The notes beneath the pieces were generated by a model. The model made no database searches. It saw nothing but the letters and a program-made list of their open reading frames with translations, and was not told the origin of the DNA. The translations under genes were made by a program, and so were the position numbers. Below, piece after piece: positions 26,080 through 35,829 of a DNA stretch of 64,000 nt. The stretch is from an uncultured Spirochaetaceae bacterium. GTDB taxonomy: Bacteria; Spirochaetota; Spirochaetia; Sphaerochaetales; Sphaerochaetaceae. Position 1 is the stretch's first letter; the number at the start of each line of letters is the position of its first letter. Where the stretch lies: NCBI GenBank assembly GCA_945910645.1, contig CAMDZB010000003.1, forward strand, positions 1-64,000, read 5' to 3'.

Positions 26080-28781
26080 TAATTGTTCTTAGTCTTAAGC
26101 TTGATCTTCATAGGATCGAACTGTGGATTCTTGATCTTAGAGAACAATCTTAGGATGTTTGGTGATACGAAGTTTGCAGAGTATAGTCCAATTAGGATGC
26201 CTACGATCAAGCATACTGCAAACATTCTGATTTCAGATGATACAGCGATTGCCACAGGTAACACTGCAACGATTGTTGTAAATGATGAGAACAGTGTTCT
26301 CTTTAAACTCTGAGTTACTGAACGCTCAACTATCTCATTGAAATCACCCTTGCCGTTTGAGAGCTGAATGTTCTCTCTCACCCTGTCAAAGATAACGATT
26401 GTATTGTTAATCGAGTAACCGATGATCGTAAGAATTGCAGCAATGGTTACTGATGAAATCTCAATGCGTGTAAACGACACGAATGCGAGTAAGATCGCCA
26501 CGTCGTGTAGGAGTGCAAGCACTGACGAGATTGCGTATGAGAGTCTAAATCTAATCCAGATGTAGATAAGCATGAATATAAGTGCAACTGCGATTCCGAT
26601 CAAGCTGCCTCTAATGAGGGATGATGAGAACTTAGCACCGATGAAGTTCTCTGCAATTACGCTGACCTTACCCTCACCGAACTTTTCAGAAAGGGCTTTG
26701 AGCATATTTTCAGATACGGTCTCTCTTGCGCTCTGATCGTCTGCTGATGTCTTTATGATGAATACGCCGTTGTTGCTATCGCCTCTGTTCTGAACAGAGT
26801 ATGATGAGTCGAGTGCGCCTCTTACCTCATCGATTCTGACCGCATCTCTTCCACTCTGGTCGATTTCAACTGTAGCCATGTATCCTGACTCAAAGTCGAT
26901 ACCGAGGTTGAATCCCCCCTTGACGCCGAAGAATACAGCACCAACGATGAAGAACACGCTTGAAATCACGATTACAGCATATCCCATCTTTCTTACAGGA
27001 ACTACCTTCTTTCCTTCCCATGCGCTAGTCTGAAGTGCCTCTTCTGAGAGCATATGAATACGTCCGATATGGATGCGGCCGTGTTTGCGACTCGTGACAA
27101 ATAGGTCGATAAGCATATGCATCACAAATAGCATAGTGAATAGTGAACATACGATACCTACAGCAAGTGTATTTGCAAATCCCTTAACCTGAGCAGATCC
27201 GAGGAACGAAAGCACTATTGCTGCGATCATTGTTGTGATGTTTGCATCAAGAAGCGTCCATGTAGCTCTTGAGAATGCTGTGTTGATTGCATTCTTTGTA
27301 TCCTTACCAGTCTGGAGCTCTTCCTTGATTCGCTCGAATATGATGATTGCAGAGTCAACCGACATTCCAAGCGTTAAGATCAAACCTGCTATGGATGTAA
27401 GCGTGAGCGTAAAGCCAAGCGCTGATAGTACTGCGATAATCAAGTAAACGTCCAATACGAGCATAAATGATGCAAGGAGTCCTGGAAGTCTGTAGTAGAT
27501 AATTAGGAACAATATGATGATACAAAGACCGATTGATAGTGCGATGAGAGCCATGCGTATAGCATCTTCACCAAGTGATGCACCAACCCTTTCCTCTGAC
27601 GCTATAGATAGCTCAATTGGGAACGATGTTGTCTGGAGTACCACCTTAAGGTCTTCAGCTTCCTTCTCTGAGAAACCTGTAACCTGAACGTTTGTAGAAA
27701 GTGCCTGCTGAATAGTTGCGATGCTCTTGATCTTTCCATCCATTACTACAGCAAGTGGGCCTTTAACGTTCTTTGATGTAAGCTCATAGAACAAGTCACC
27801 GCCCTGACTGTTGAGGTGGAATGCAACCACAGGCTGATTTGAATACTGATCCTTCTGAACTTCAACAGATGTGATGTAAGATGCATCCATAGTCTCGGCA
27901 TCATCGATTACAGCACATGGATAGTCTTCTCTTAACACCTCAAGTCCATATTCATCATTGACATAGTAAGGAGCTGCTGTGAAGCCTTCCTTGATGAACG
28001 ATGGCTGTATGAACTTACCGTTTTCGTCGAACAGCTCTGAGTAGTGTTCGTCCTTCCATCTTAGCAATTCCTCAGTCTGCTCCTGGTTCACTATGGCAAA
28101 CTTGAGACTTCCCTGACCTCTGATGAATCCCTGAACTCTCTCAGGGTCTACGTTTCCCGGCACCTCAACAAGGATCTGGTCGTTACCCTGACGTCTGATT
28201 TCAGCCTCACTCACGCCGTACTGGTCAATGCGTGTGCGTAGGATTTCGATGTCCTGGTCGATTGCGCTTGAGGTCTCATCACCGGATGGTGTGTGTTCAA
28301 GGCGTCGCTCGAGGCTGTCTATATCGCCCTCAAGCAACACTGACATACCACCGCGGAGGTCAAGACCGAGCTTTAATGCCTTTGCACTTGTGCTTTTAAG
28401 GTTGAGGTAGTAGGTTCTGTAGTAATCCTCAAATGCTCTTACTGCGCTCTCCTCGCTCTCAAATGCACCAAGGATTGCCTCTGAAGTCCACTTTGATGGA
28501 AGAACGTCTTTGCCTGCACTCTTGTATGCATCCTTTGCCTTTGATACCTGCATTGGGAAAGAATCGGATAGATCCTCATCCGTTCCGATCTTTGCCTTGA
28601 TAGCGCTGATATCCTTAAGGGCTGCACTATGAAGCTTATCCCTCAATACAGAGAGGCTTGATGATGATGTTGTTCTATCCTCTTCTGTTGTTAGTGTATA
28701 CCACTTTAATGTTGGGAATAAAAGCCATGCGCATAGTGCAATAGCTAGGATTGTAATCAATATTCGTTCAATCTTATTCAT
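26079..28781 (-). CDS. secDF: Fused protein-export membrane protein SecDF
   Basis: A 900-residue single chain containing both SecD and SecF, which use the proton gradient to help translocation by SecYEG. The SecD half shows LKLGLDLRGGMSVLLEG near residue 140, the large periplasmic loop with VEVPGNVDPERVQGFIRGQGSLKF, and six membrane segments with the motif DSAIIIFERIKEEL. The SecF half starts about residue 600 with FNLGIDFESGYMATVEI and has six segments with NNTIVIFDRVREN. In the better-known treponemes secD and secF are, as I recall, separate genes, so the fusion is notable. It overlaps yajC by 8 bases. Confidence 0.95.
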   Translation of the reverse strand: MNKIERILITILAIALCAWLLFPTLKWYTLTTEEDRTTSSSSLSVLRDKLHSAALKDISAIKAKIGTDEDLSDSFPMQVSKAKDAYKSAGKDVLPSKWTSEAILGAFESEESAVRAFEDYYRTYYLNLKSTSAKALKLGLDLRGGMSVLLEGDIDSLERRLEHTPSGDETSSAIDQDIEILRTRIDQYGVSEAEIRRQGNDQILVEVPGNVDPERVQGFIRGQGSLKFAIVNQEQTEELLRWKDEHYSELFDENGKFIQPSFIKEGFTAAPYYVNDEYGLEVLREDYPCAVIDDAETMDASYITSVEVQKDQYSNQPVVAFHLNSQGGDLFYELTSKNVKGPLAVVMDGKIKSIATIQQALSTNVQVTGFSEKEAEDLKVVLQTTSFPIELSIASEERVGASLGEDAIRMALIALSIGLCIIILFLIIYYRLPGLLASFMLVLDVYLIIAVLSALGFTLTLTSIAGLILTLGMSVDSAIIIFERIKEELQTGKDTKNAINTAFSRATWTLLDANITTMIAAIVLSFLGSAQVKGFANTLAVGIVCSLFTMLFVMHMLIDLFVTSRKHGRIHIGRIHMLSEEALQTSAWEGKKVVPVRKMGYAVIVISSVFFIVGAVFFGVKGGFNLGIDFESGYMATVEIDQSGRDAVRIDEVRGALDSSYSVQNRGDSNNGVFIIKTSADDQSARETVSENMLKALSEKFGEGKVSVIAENFIGAKFSSSLIRGSLIGIAVALIFMLIYIWIRFRLSYAISSVLALLHDVAILLAFVSFTRIEISSVTIAAILTIIGYSINNTIVIFDRVRENIQLSNGKGDFNEIVERSVTQSLKRTLFSSFTTIVAVLPVAIAVSSEIRMFAVCLIVGILIGLYSANFVSPNILRLFSKIKNPQFDPMKIKLKTKNN

Positions 28782-29301
28782 TGCCTTTCTTCTCGTTTTC
28801 TTCTGGTTTTACTTCCGTTTTTACTTCTGTTGCGCTTTCAGTATTATCTTCTTTTTTCTCTTCGTGCTTTTCATCGTGCACCTCTTCGCCCTTTCGGTGT
28901 GGCTTTACTGAGATGTTCACATCGTCTTTGTTAACACTCTTTGCGTTCTTTGATGATTGAGCGGAAGGTTTTGCGTTTAAGACTTCAGCAATTGCGCCTT
29001 TTGCAAATTCAATGCGTGCATCAGAGTCAACCTTGATTATAACTGATGTCTCTTTAACAGCAACTACAGTGCCTCTGATTCCACCTATTGTCTCAACTTT
29101 ATCACCTTTTTTGATACTTGATAGCATGTTTTTCTTCTGCTTATCTTTCTTTCTCTGTGGGATAATCATCAAGAGGATTAATGCTGCAAAGACTAGAATC
29201 ATTGGGAGGAAATTACCCAAAAGACTGCCGCTTGATGATGATGTTTGTGTTGTTGACTGTACAGCACCGCCACCCATTAATGAAATAAAATAACTTAACA
29301 T
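28774..29301 (-). CDS. yajC: Preprotein translocase subunit YajC
   Basis: A 175-residue YajC. One membrane segment (LGNFLPMILVFAALILLMIIP) precedes the family core QRKKDKQKKNMLSSIKKGDKVETIGGIRGTVVAVK. The C-terminal 70 or so residues are a charged Lys/Glu tail (EKHEEKKEDNTESATEVKTEV), longer than in E. coli YajC. AAGGAG lies 7 bases before the ATG. It is the first of yajC-secDF-ispH and begins 9 bases after the upstream enzyme gene. Confidence 0.92.
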   Translation of the reverse strand: MLSYFISLMGGGAVQSTTQTSSSSGSLLGNFLPMILVFAALILLMIIPQRKKDKQKKNMLSSIKKGDKVETIGGIRGTVVAVKETSVIIKVDSDARIEFAKGAIAEVLNAKPSAQSSKNAKSVNKDDVNISVKPHRKGEEVHDEKHEEKKEDNTESATEVKTEVKPEENEKKGNE

Positions 29302-29310
29302 AATATCTCC

Positions 29311-30507
29311 TTACTTTTGTTGACTTTTTAATAATCCGACTTCTTTAAACACATCGTGGATGATGTCTGCAGCCTCGTCAATAAGCGCCTCTGTGATGTT
29401 TGCCATAAGGCTCACTCTGATTAGGCAGTCATCAGGATCTACAGCCGGTGGGAATACGCAATTGACGAATACTCCTCTTTCGTAGAGCATCTTATTAACT
29501 GTTGCCGTTGTGATGGCATCCTTTGATGGAAGTGGAATGATTGGTGTCTGACTCTCTTTGACAATTAAGTCTCTATCCTTAAACGCCTTTCTGCAGTAAT
29601 CGCCAAGGCTCATGACCCTTTCGGGAAGTTCAGGATGTGACTTTAACACTCTGAGTGCAGCGAGTGCCGCTGCAGTTGCTGATGGAGTTGCACTTGCTGT
29701 GAAGATAAACGGACGTGAGTTATGCCTGATGTAGTTGATCACCCTCTCGCTTGCGGCAACGTATCCGCCAAGGGACGCAAGTGACTTTGAAAATGTACCC
29801 ATGAAGATGTCAACATCGTTCTGTAGGTTGAAGTGCCATGCAGCACCGCGCCCTCCCTTTCCTGTTACACCGAGGGAATGAGCATCATCAACCATAGTTC
29901 TTGCGTTGTACTTCTTTGCCAGACGTACAATCTCAGGAAGATTAGCATAGTCGCCTCCCATAGAGAACACGCCGTCTACAACGATGAGCTTTCCTGCATC
30001 CTCCGGTATTTTTTTAAGGATGTTCTCAAGATCTTCCATGTCGTTATGCTTGTATCTCTTCATCTCGGCAAACGAAAGTTGACAGCCTGCGTATATCGAA
30101 GCATGATCATCCTTGTCGAGAATCAAGTAGTCGTGACGACCTGCGATTGTTGAGAGTATCGCAAGGTTTGAACCATATCCTGTGGAGAACGAAAGCGCCT
30201 CCTCTTTGCCTACAAACTCTGCGATTTCCTTTTCTAATATTAGATGTTCATCGAGCGTTCCGTTTAGAAAGCGTGAACCTGAACAGCCTGAACCATATTT
30301 ATCTATAGCTTCTTTTGCAGCACTGATAACCTCAGGATGTGTGGTAAGTCCGAGGTAGTTATTGCTGCCGAGCATTATGCGTCTTTTGCCTTCCATTACT
30401 ACCTCAGGCGCCTGACGGGATTCAAGAGTGTGGAAATATGGGTAAATTCCCTTCGCTTTAAACTCGTCTGCCTGAGTATAGTCTAGGCATTTTTGAAATA
30501 AATCCAT
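29311..30507 (-). CDS. Serine palmitoyltransferase-like alpha-oxoamine synthase
   Basis: A 398-residue PLP enzyme of the alpha-oxoamine synthase family (SPT, KBL, BioF, ALAS), which joins an amino acid to an acyl-CoA. Seen: NNYLGLTTHPEV, GSGCSGSRFLNGTLDEHLILE, VDDAHSLGVTGKGGRG with the PLP-binding Asp, and the Schiff-base Lys in GTFSKSLASLGGY. The opening KGIYPYFHTLES and the SRPFIFTASATPS stretch are closer to what I remember of Bacteroides serine palmitoyltransferase than to KBL or BioF, so sphingoid-base synthesis is likely, though KBL-type activity is not excluded. A TTGAAA-16-TATAAA promoter ends 8 bases before the ATG. Confidence 0.82.
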   Translation of the reverse strand: MDLFQKCLDYTQADEFKAKGIYPYFHTLESRQAPEVVMEGKRRIMLGSNNYLGLTTHPEVISAAKEAIDKYGSGCSGSRFLNGTLDEHLILEKEIAEFVGKEEALSFSTGYGSNLAILSTIAGRHDYLILDKDDHASIYAGCQLSFAEMKRYKHNDMEDLENILKKIPEDAGKLIVVDGVFSMGGDYANLPEIVRLAKKYNARTMVDDAHSLGVTGKGGRGAAWHFNLQNDVDIFMGTFSKSLASLGGYVAASERVINYIRHNSRPFIFTASATPSATAAALAALRVLKSHPELPERVMSLGDYCRKAFKDRDLIVKESQTPIIPLPSKDAITTATVNKMLYERGVFVNCVFPPAVDPDDCLIRVSLMANITEALIDEAADIIHDVFKEVGLLKSQQK

Positions 30508-30515
30508 TTTTATAT

Positions 30516-30543
30516 TTTATATTGTTTTTTGTCTTTATTTCAA
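30516..30543 (-). promoter_or_regulatory. Promoter of the SPT-like gene, at the start codon
   Basis: TTGAAA (30543-30538), 16-base spacer, TATAAA (30521-30516); the ATG is at 30507, leaving 8 bases. No Shine-Dalgarno is present. The promoter lies in the 43-base gap after the FGE-fold lipoprotein gene. Confidence 0.6.
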
Positions 30544-30550
30544 TATAACC

Positions 30551-33500
30551 CTACAGAGATTTAACAAGGCGTAGTCCACCTTCTCCAAAAGTAAATTGTG
30601 TTGTATAAGGTTGAGACAATGATCCACCAATATTATAAGCGCTAAGAGCATTGATGTTATTCCATGATCCACCAACATGATATCGCGAGGTACTATTGCT
30701 GATAACATCATCAATACACTCAAACACATTTCCAGTCACATCATAAAGTCCAAGGAGGTTTGGCTTTGCTCCGTTTGGCCTTATAGCCAGGTCGCCATAT
30801 GCATCGCACCAATATTTTCCAACAGCCTGTGAGCCATAATCTACAGTGTTTTGATGCATTTGCGGATATATAGCATAATCTCGTGCTGTATCGCTGATTG
30901 TTGATGGCGTTGAGGTTGGGTCTCCACTGACTCCATCGTAGCGCTGAGCATAGAAACCCTGAGGAAGGGTTACGCCATTGCCCTCAAAAGCATTAAACCC
31001 TCTTGGAAGTGGGAATGGGGAGACTGATGCAAAGTATTGATATTCTACACGGGTTGGAAGCCTAAAGCCTGTTGCTCCAGGAACATGCTTAATAGTTCTC
31101 ATTACATCTTCATCATACACTTTAACCGGTTCGCCACTTAAGGTGCCATCAGCAGTATATGCAAACGTAAGATTTCCGCCCTTTGTTGTGTTATACCACT
31201 CCGTCACAGCGTTAGAGAAGATAACAGCATCAATCCATGCTATGCTTGCAGGATCAACAGAACTTTTTCTATTTCCTCTGTTTTCACCTTCATTTAAATA
31301 TCCAAGATATTCGTTCAAGTCATTATCACGGTTGATGAATCTAAACTCATACCCATTATCCATTGCCCACGCGGTTATAACTTTGAAGAATCCTCCAGTC
31401 ACTGTGATATCAGCAACAGCAAAGTCACCTTCTATATCCGCAGTTTGTGAAGGTTTTTCAGTATTAGATGAATTTCCTTCTGCTGTCGAAAGTGGCCACT
31501 TGATGCCACCCTTGAGCGCAATAAAACTCATAGTTTGGTCAATTGTCCCGTCAGGACAGTGTTCCGTTCTCCATCCACTATAAGCCTTGTTCTGCTCAGC
31601 TCTTGTGATTGTAATATCAAGCGCGCTGTTGTAGTAGTCTGTTGAATTGTAGTAGAACTCAAGTGGTGAGAGTGCAAGGTCAACAGTGTCCGTTCCATCT
31701 CCTCCCTTAAGGTCACTGTATGGAATCTCAATTGAGACTGTGCCTAAGTTAGAGATGCTTGGCGTTCCTGATATTCTGAGTCTGATTTCGCTCTTGTCTT
31801 TGACAGAATCCACAATTGCATATGTGAATGAATCGCGTCCAAGTAGGTCTTCAAGAGGTGCAAACCACTTTTTCACGTCATTTGATGTGAGGTCGTCTCT
31901 AAATACAACCTTTGGTGTGATGGATTTGCCTGTGCTGTCTACGCTGTCGAGTGTAATCTTAACATTGATGCTTCCACTCTCGCCTCCGAGTCTATTTCCC
32001 ACTCTTGCGCCAATTGGATAATACCTTGTGCCTGAGTAGATTGTGGTAACATCTCCATTTGCCTTGTCCTTTTCAATAAGCGTGCTGACTGCAGTTCCTG
32101 CGTTCTTGTAGTAGAGAGTTGTTTCGTTTAACATCCACTCGTTATCATCTAGCCTGTTGTTTTGAATGTCATCCTTTGCGATGTTCAACCTGACGCTTTC
32201 AACAACGTTCTTTGTGGATACGATCTTGCCTCTTAGGCGTACTGTGATGTAATCGTCTCCTCTGTCTACTATAGATACTGTTGGTTTTCCGTCTGTGTTC
32301 TTTAGGAAGTTTGGTGAGTTAAGCAGGTCTTCAAACCAGATGTTGAGTTTTTCTTCTGTTATATCAGAAACAAAGTTAGATATGGTCTCTGATGATACAT
32401 ACTTTTCAAGATCTGATGTTGGATTATTATTGTCATCACGTATGTTCACGTATGGAACAACGCTGAGCCTAATGAGCTGACCGTCGCCGTTGTTAAGGCT
32501 GACATGTTCTGTTGCCTCAATTGGCTGATTTTTTGAACCTATACCTTCAATTTCAACTCTATACTTGATCTTCTCCCAGAACGCATTGATTACAACTTTA
32601 AGCTCTCTTTGCGTATCATCTTCTAAGTTCTGTAGATATTTGTCTTCTGGTGTGAACTTTGTCACAGGGTTCTCACCAATCACATACATTGTATTGACAT
32701 CTTCATCGCCATTGTTAAGCTGAGCCTTCCATCCAAGGAGCCTATACCCTTTTGCTGAGACTGAAGGAAGATTGACGGTTGTTGCATTGCTTGACCAAAT
32801 GGCCTTGGCTGTACCATCAGCCTTGATGCTATATGGTTGACCATCATACTCTGATATAAATGTAGTCTTAAGATCTCCGTTTGCATCTATGATGATTGTT
32901 CCAGGATCTTGCTCCTCTTCCCCTTCTACCTTATCTTTTGTATAAAGGAAGCCACCAAACTGGAATGAGCTTACACTTGGAGTCACTGAAATCTCAGGAC
33001 CAAGCCCGTCGTTTTCAACGTATCCTCTGTTGAATGTGACCCTCAATTCCTTTTTAATCGGTGTGATATGATTCATTGCTATTGCTTGTTTACCTTCAGG
33101 ATCTAATGACCATATTCCACCTACAGTATAATATAGAGCGTTATATGGCAATGAATTTTTCAAGCCTGTGTAATTATCACCATCAAGATTAATTTTGTAT
33201 GTGTTTGGCTTCCATGATGCAACGAGTGTTACATTGCTTTTGGGGTAATATTGGTTAAATAGCGCGTCAATTTTTGTTCTCTCAGCTACACCTATGAGCG
33301 TTTGCCCTTCCATCCATCCTAGGAATTCATAGCCATCCCTCTTAAGATATGGAAGCTTAATCGTATTATTTTCTCTGTCTATATACCACACAGCAATAGC
33401 AGCACTATCCTTCTCTATAGCTGCCTTTGTATTCATTAAAGCATTGCCAAATTCATCAAGAATAACTGTTCTGTCCTTATCGTCTGCTACTGCGTTAAAG

Positions 33501-34978
33501 TTCTTACCTGTTCCGCGATAGTTAATTTTAATTGGATCAGCCATGTCGTATGATTCAACGCCATCGTAGTACCCACGGAAGGTGTAAGCAAAGGTAGCTG
33601 TGTCGTTCTGAGGTGTAGTCTCACCTTCGATTTCAACATATTCTGCGCCTGCAACCCCGCCTTTTGGATATGAAAATGTTACTGTGTATTCCTTTTTAGG
33701 AACGGCAATTGATGTGAGTGTGCTGCCATCTGCTCTCATCCATGGCGAGCCTGTCTCATCTGATGCACTGAAGTTTGTGTCGTAGTAGATATACGTTGAT
33801 TCGCCTGCTGTGTCTGTGGCTCCATTGTTGTTCAGCGTCAATGCATGTTTATCAATAAGCTTTTGCCATTTTGCAGCAAGAGTTACATCCCCTTCAAGGT
33901 CCTTTCTCTTTCCGTTTTCATCAGGAGGATATGTGCCATTAATCACAGTTTCTGTTGTATCTCCAACCTCATACCATCCCAGGAATGCAAAGCCGAATGC
34001 TTCTGGAGTTTTGAGTGAGATAGGTGCGCTTTGGGCTGTCCACATTGCGCTGACTGTTAGATCCTTTGAGAGCGTTGCGCCCTGCTTGATCTTGCCGTCA
34101 GATTCAACATAGCCGTCGTATCTGTTGAAGTTGTAGACGTACTTGTCGTCCTTTGGTGGATTTACAACCGATATATCGCTGAGTTTCTTTGGATTTGTGT
34201 CGTATTTGATTGTGTATTCTCTCTTTGGAGGTGTGATGTGTGTTAACTGTTCATCCTTTTCCTTTGTGTTGTACCACTTGTTGTCCTTTACGCTGTAGTA
34301 GATCTCAGTATCGCCTTCTGTTGTGCCCTTGTTTGAATCAAGCGTGAGCGTGTATACGTGATTGTCATCCCATCTTGCGTAGAGCGTTGTTTCTACGCTC
34401 GTTGGCTTGAATTTCCTGTAGTTCGGATCTGCTGCGTTGGATGCATAGATAATGGTTGAGGTTGGATCTGTAGACCAACCTAAGAATTCCATATCTTTAT
34501 CGGTTGTTTCTAAGATGTACTTAGGGTCTGATAGATCAATTGAATCTATATCGGTGCCTTTAATAGTCATATTGCTCCAGGTTGCACTCACCTTCGTGTT
34601 TTTTAAAATCCTTGCCTGATTATCTATGTAACCAGAATTATCAATGATATCACCGTAGCCATCGAATTTGTGACTAAAGGTAACATCTAAAGGCGTATTA
34701 CCATAAGTGGTTACAAACTTAACCTTGTACTCTTTTTTTGGTACTGGGACGTCTTGAATGTAGTCGTAACCTGTAGGCTCGCTATACCAAAGTCCATCTG
34801 TTGCGTTGAAGTAAATCTCTTTTACATCCTGAGTGGTTGCACCACTTCCATCTAGCGTTAGGGAATACATTATGCCACTTGCGTTGCTACAAGCTGAGAA
34901 CGAAAGCAGGATTACTACGAATAAAATTGAAAATATCAATGTGAATTTTTGTTTGTTATTCTTGAAAAATTTTAGCAT
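30551..34978 (-). CDS. InlB-repeat lipoprotein with C-terminal FGE/C-type-lectin-like domain
   Basis: A 1475-residue lipoprotein. The signal peptide ends ILFVVILLSFSAC. It has four InlB/Listeria-Bacteroides-type repeats, marked by FLGW or LLGW followed later by xLxAxW (near residues 160-205, 325-370, 550-590 and 740-800), then FN-like beta-rich segments. The last 280 or so residues are a formylglycine-generating-enzyme (SUMF1) fold: IAWIDAVIFSNAVTEWYN, GFRLPTRVEYQYFA, NLLGLYDVTGNVFECIDD, YHVGGSWNN and a final GLRLV. The catalytic cysteines of true FGE are not evident, so a surface ligand-binding role is likely. The same fold carries variable regions in diversity-generating retroelements. AGGGG precedes the ATG. 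Confidence 0.85.
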   Translation of the reverse strand: MLKFFKNNKQKFTLIFSILFVVILLSFSACSNASGIMYSLTLDGSGATTQDVKEIYFNATDGLWYSEPTGYDYIQDVPVPKKEYKVKFVTTYGNTPLDVTFSHKFDGYGDIIDNSGYIDNQARILKNTKVSATWSNMTIKGTDIDSIDLSDPKYILETTDKDMEFLGWSTDPTSTIIYASNAADPNYRKFKPTSVETTLYARWDDNHVYTLTLDSNKGTTEGDTEIYYSVKDNKWYNTKEKDEQLTHITPPKREYTIKYDTNPKKLSDISVVNPPKDDKYVYNFNRYDGYVESDGKIKQGATLSKDLTVSAMWTAQSAPISLKTPEAFGFAFLGWYEVGDTTETVINGTYPPDENGKRKDLEGDVTLAAKWQKLIDKHALTLNNNGATDTAGESTYIYYDTNFSASDETGSPWMRADGSTLTSIAVPKKEYTVTFSYPKGGVAGAEYVEIEGETTPQNDTATFAYTFRGYYDGVESYDMADPIKINYRGTGKNFNAVADDKDRTVILDEFGNALMNTKAAIEKDSAAIAVWYIDRENNTIKLPYLKRDGYEFLGWMEGQTLIGVAERTKIDALFNQYYPKSNVTLVASWKPNTYKINLDGDNYTGLKNSLPYNALYYTVGGIWSLDPEGKQAIAMNHITPIKKELRVTFNRGYVENDGLGPEISVTPSVSSFQFGGFLYTKDKVEGEEEQDPGTIIIDANGDLKTTFISEYDGQPYSIKADGTAKAIWSSNATTVNLPSVSAKGYRLLGWKAQLNNGDEDVNTMYVIGENPVTKFTPEDKYLQNLEDDTQRELKVVINAFWEKIKYRVEIEGIGSKNQPIEATEHVSLNNGDGQLIRLSVVPYVNIRDDNNNPTSDLEKYVSSETISNFVSDITEEKLNIWFEDLLNSPNFLKNTDGKPTVSIVDRGDDYITVRLRGKIVSTKNVVESVRLNIAKDDIQNNRLDDNEWMLNETTLYYKNAGTAVSTLIEKDKANGDVTTIYSGTRYYPIGARVGNRLGGESGSINVKITLDSVDSTGKSITPKVVFRDDLTSNDVKKWFAPLEDLLGRDSFTYAIVDSVKDKSEIRLRISGTPSISNLGTVSIEIPYSDLKGGDGTDTVDLALSPLEFYYNSTDYYNSALDITITRAEQNKAYSGWRTEHCPDGTIDQTMSFIALKGGIKWPLSTAEGNSSNTEKPSQTADIEGDFAVADITVTGGFFKVITAWAMDNGYEFRFINRDNDLNEYLGYLNEGENRGNRKSSVDPASIAWIDAVIFSNAVTEWYNTTKGGNLTFAYTADGTLSGEPVKVYDEDVMRTIKHVPGATGFRLPTRVEYQYFASVSPFPLPRGFNAFEGNGVTLPQGFYAQRYDGVSGDPTSTPSTISDTARDYAIYPQMHQNTVDYGSQAVGKYWCDAYGDLAIRPNGAKPNLLGLYDVTGNVFECIDDVISNSTSRYHVGGSWNNINALSAYNIGGSLSQPYTTQFTFGEGGLRLVKSL

Positions 34979-35034
34979 AGCATACCCCTAAATTTTTATT
35001 ATATATATAATAATGCCAAAAATCAAACACCACG

Positions 35035-35829
35035 TTATTCTGAAATTGTCAAGCGCTCTATGGATACGCATTTACCTGTGACCTTATCAATTTCCACCTT
35101 TACGCCCATCATAACGGCATCTGTATCAGACGGTGTGATTTTTATTGGAAGGCATTCACGTGACTTTCTGATCGAGAGCTCAATATCCCCTCCAATCACC
35201 GAGTGCTTTGCTCCGCACATGCCAACGTCTGTGATATATCCAGTGCCATCGAGTATCTTCTCATCCATGGTCTGAACGTGTGTGTGAGTGCCGCAAATTG
35301 CGCTCACCTTACCGCGTGAATACATAAAAAGCGCTTCTTTTTCATCCGTATTTTCGCCGTGTACATCGATAAAGATGATAGGCGTAACCTTTGATACGTT
35401 CTTTATGATTCTGTCTATTGCCTTAAATGGCGAGTCTACAGCGCCCATAATACCTGAGTGGGTGTGAATGTTACCAACGCCAACCTTTACAGAACCAAGG
35501 TCGTATATTCCATACCCAACTCCAGGCGTTCCTGTCTGGAAGTTCTCAGGGCGTAGAAGAGTTGAGGTTGTCTCCAACGTCTTTATGATCTCCTCCCTCT
35601 CAAGGCCATGATTACCAAGGGTTACAACGTCAGCCCCTGATGCCTTAAGATCTGCAAAGGTCTTATCGTCTATGCCATAGCCATCTGCTGAATTTTCACC
35701 GTTAACTATCACCATATCGGCGTGGTAATCCTGTCTGATCTTTGAAAGAGAAAAGCGGAGGGCTCGCATTCCTGCCCCTCCGCATACGTCTCCGAAAAAT
35801 AGAATTGTTAGAGTTTGATTATCCTGCAT
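35035..35829 (-). CDS. ymdB: YmdB-family metallophosphodiesterase
   Basis: A 264-residue metallophosphoesterase of the YmdB/TIGR00282 family, described as acting on 2',3'-cyclic nucleotides. Metal-ligand motifs seen: FFGDVCGGAG, NGENSADGYG, TLGNHG, FIDVHGENTDEKEA, GTHTHVQTMDE, then ITDVGMCG. It overlaps the rny stop by 11 bases. The rny-ymdB pair is also found in Bacillus, where YmdB is linked to biofilm and motility switching; here a role in RNA or cyclic-nucleotide turnover with RNase Y is inferred from context. Confidence 0.92.
   Translation of the reverse strand: MQDNQTLTILFFGDVCGGAGMRALRFSLSKIRQDYHADMVIVNGENSADGYGIDDKTFADLKASGADVVTLGNHGLEREEIIKTLETTSTLLRPENFQTGTPGVGYGIYDLGSVKVGVGNIHTHSGIMGAVDSPFKAIDRIIKNVSKVTPIIFIDVHGENTDEKEALFMYSRGKVSAICGTHTHVQTMDEKILDGTGYITDVGMCGAKHSVIGGDIELSIRKSRECLPIKITPSDTDAVMMGVKVEIDKVTGKCVSIERLTISE

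Noticed and set aside
30507-35030. A complete diversity-generating retroelement around the FGE-fold gene
   Set aside because: Neither a reverse transcriptase nor a template repeat is visible in the window; only the target-type fold is seen.
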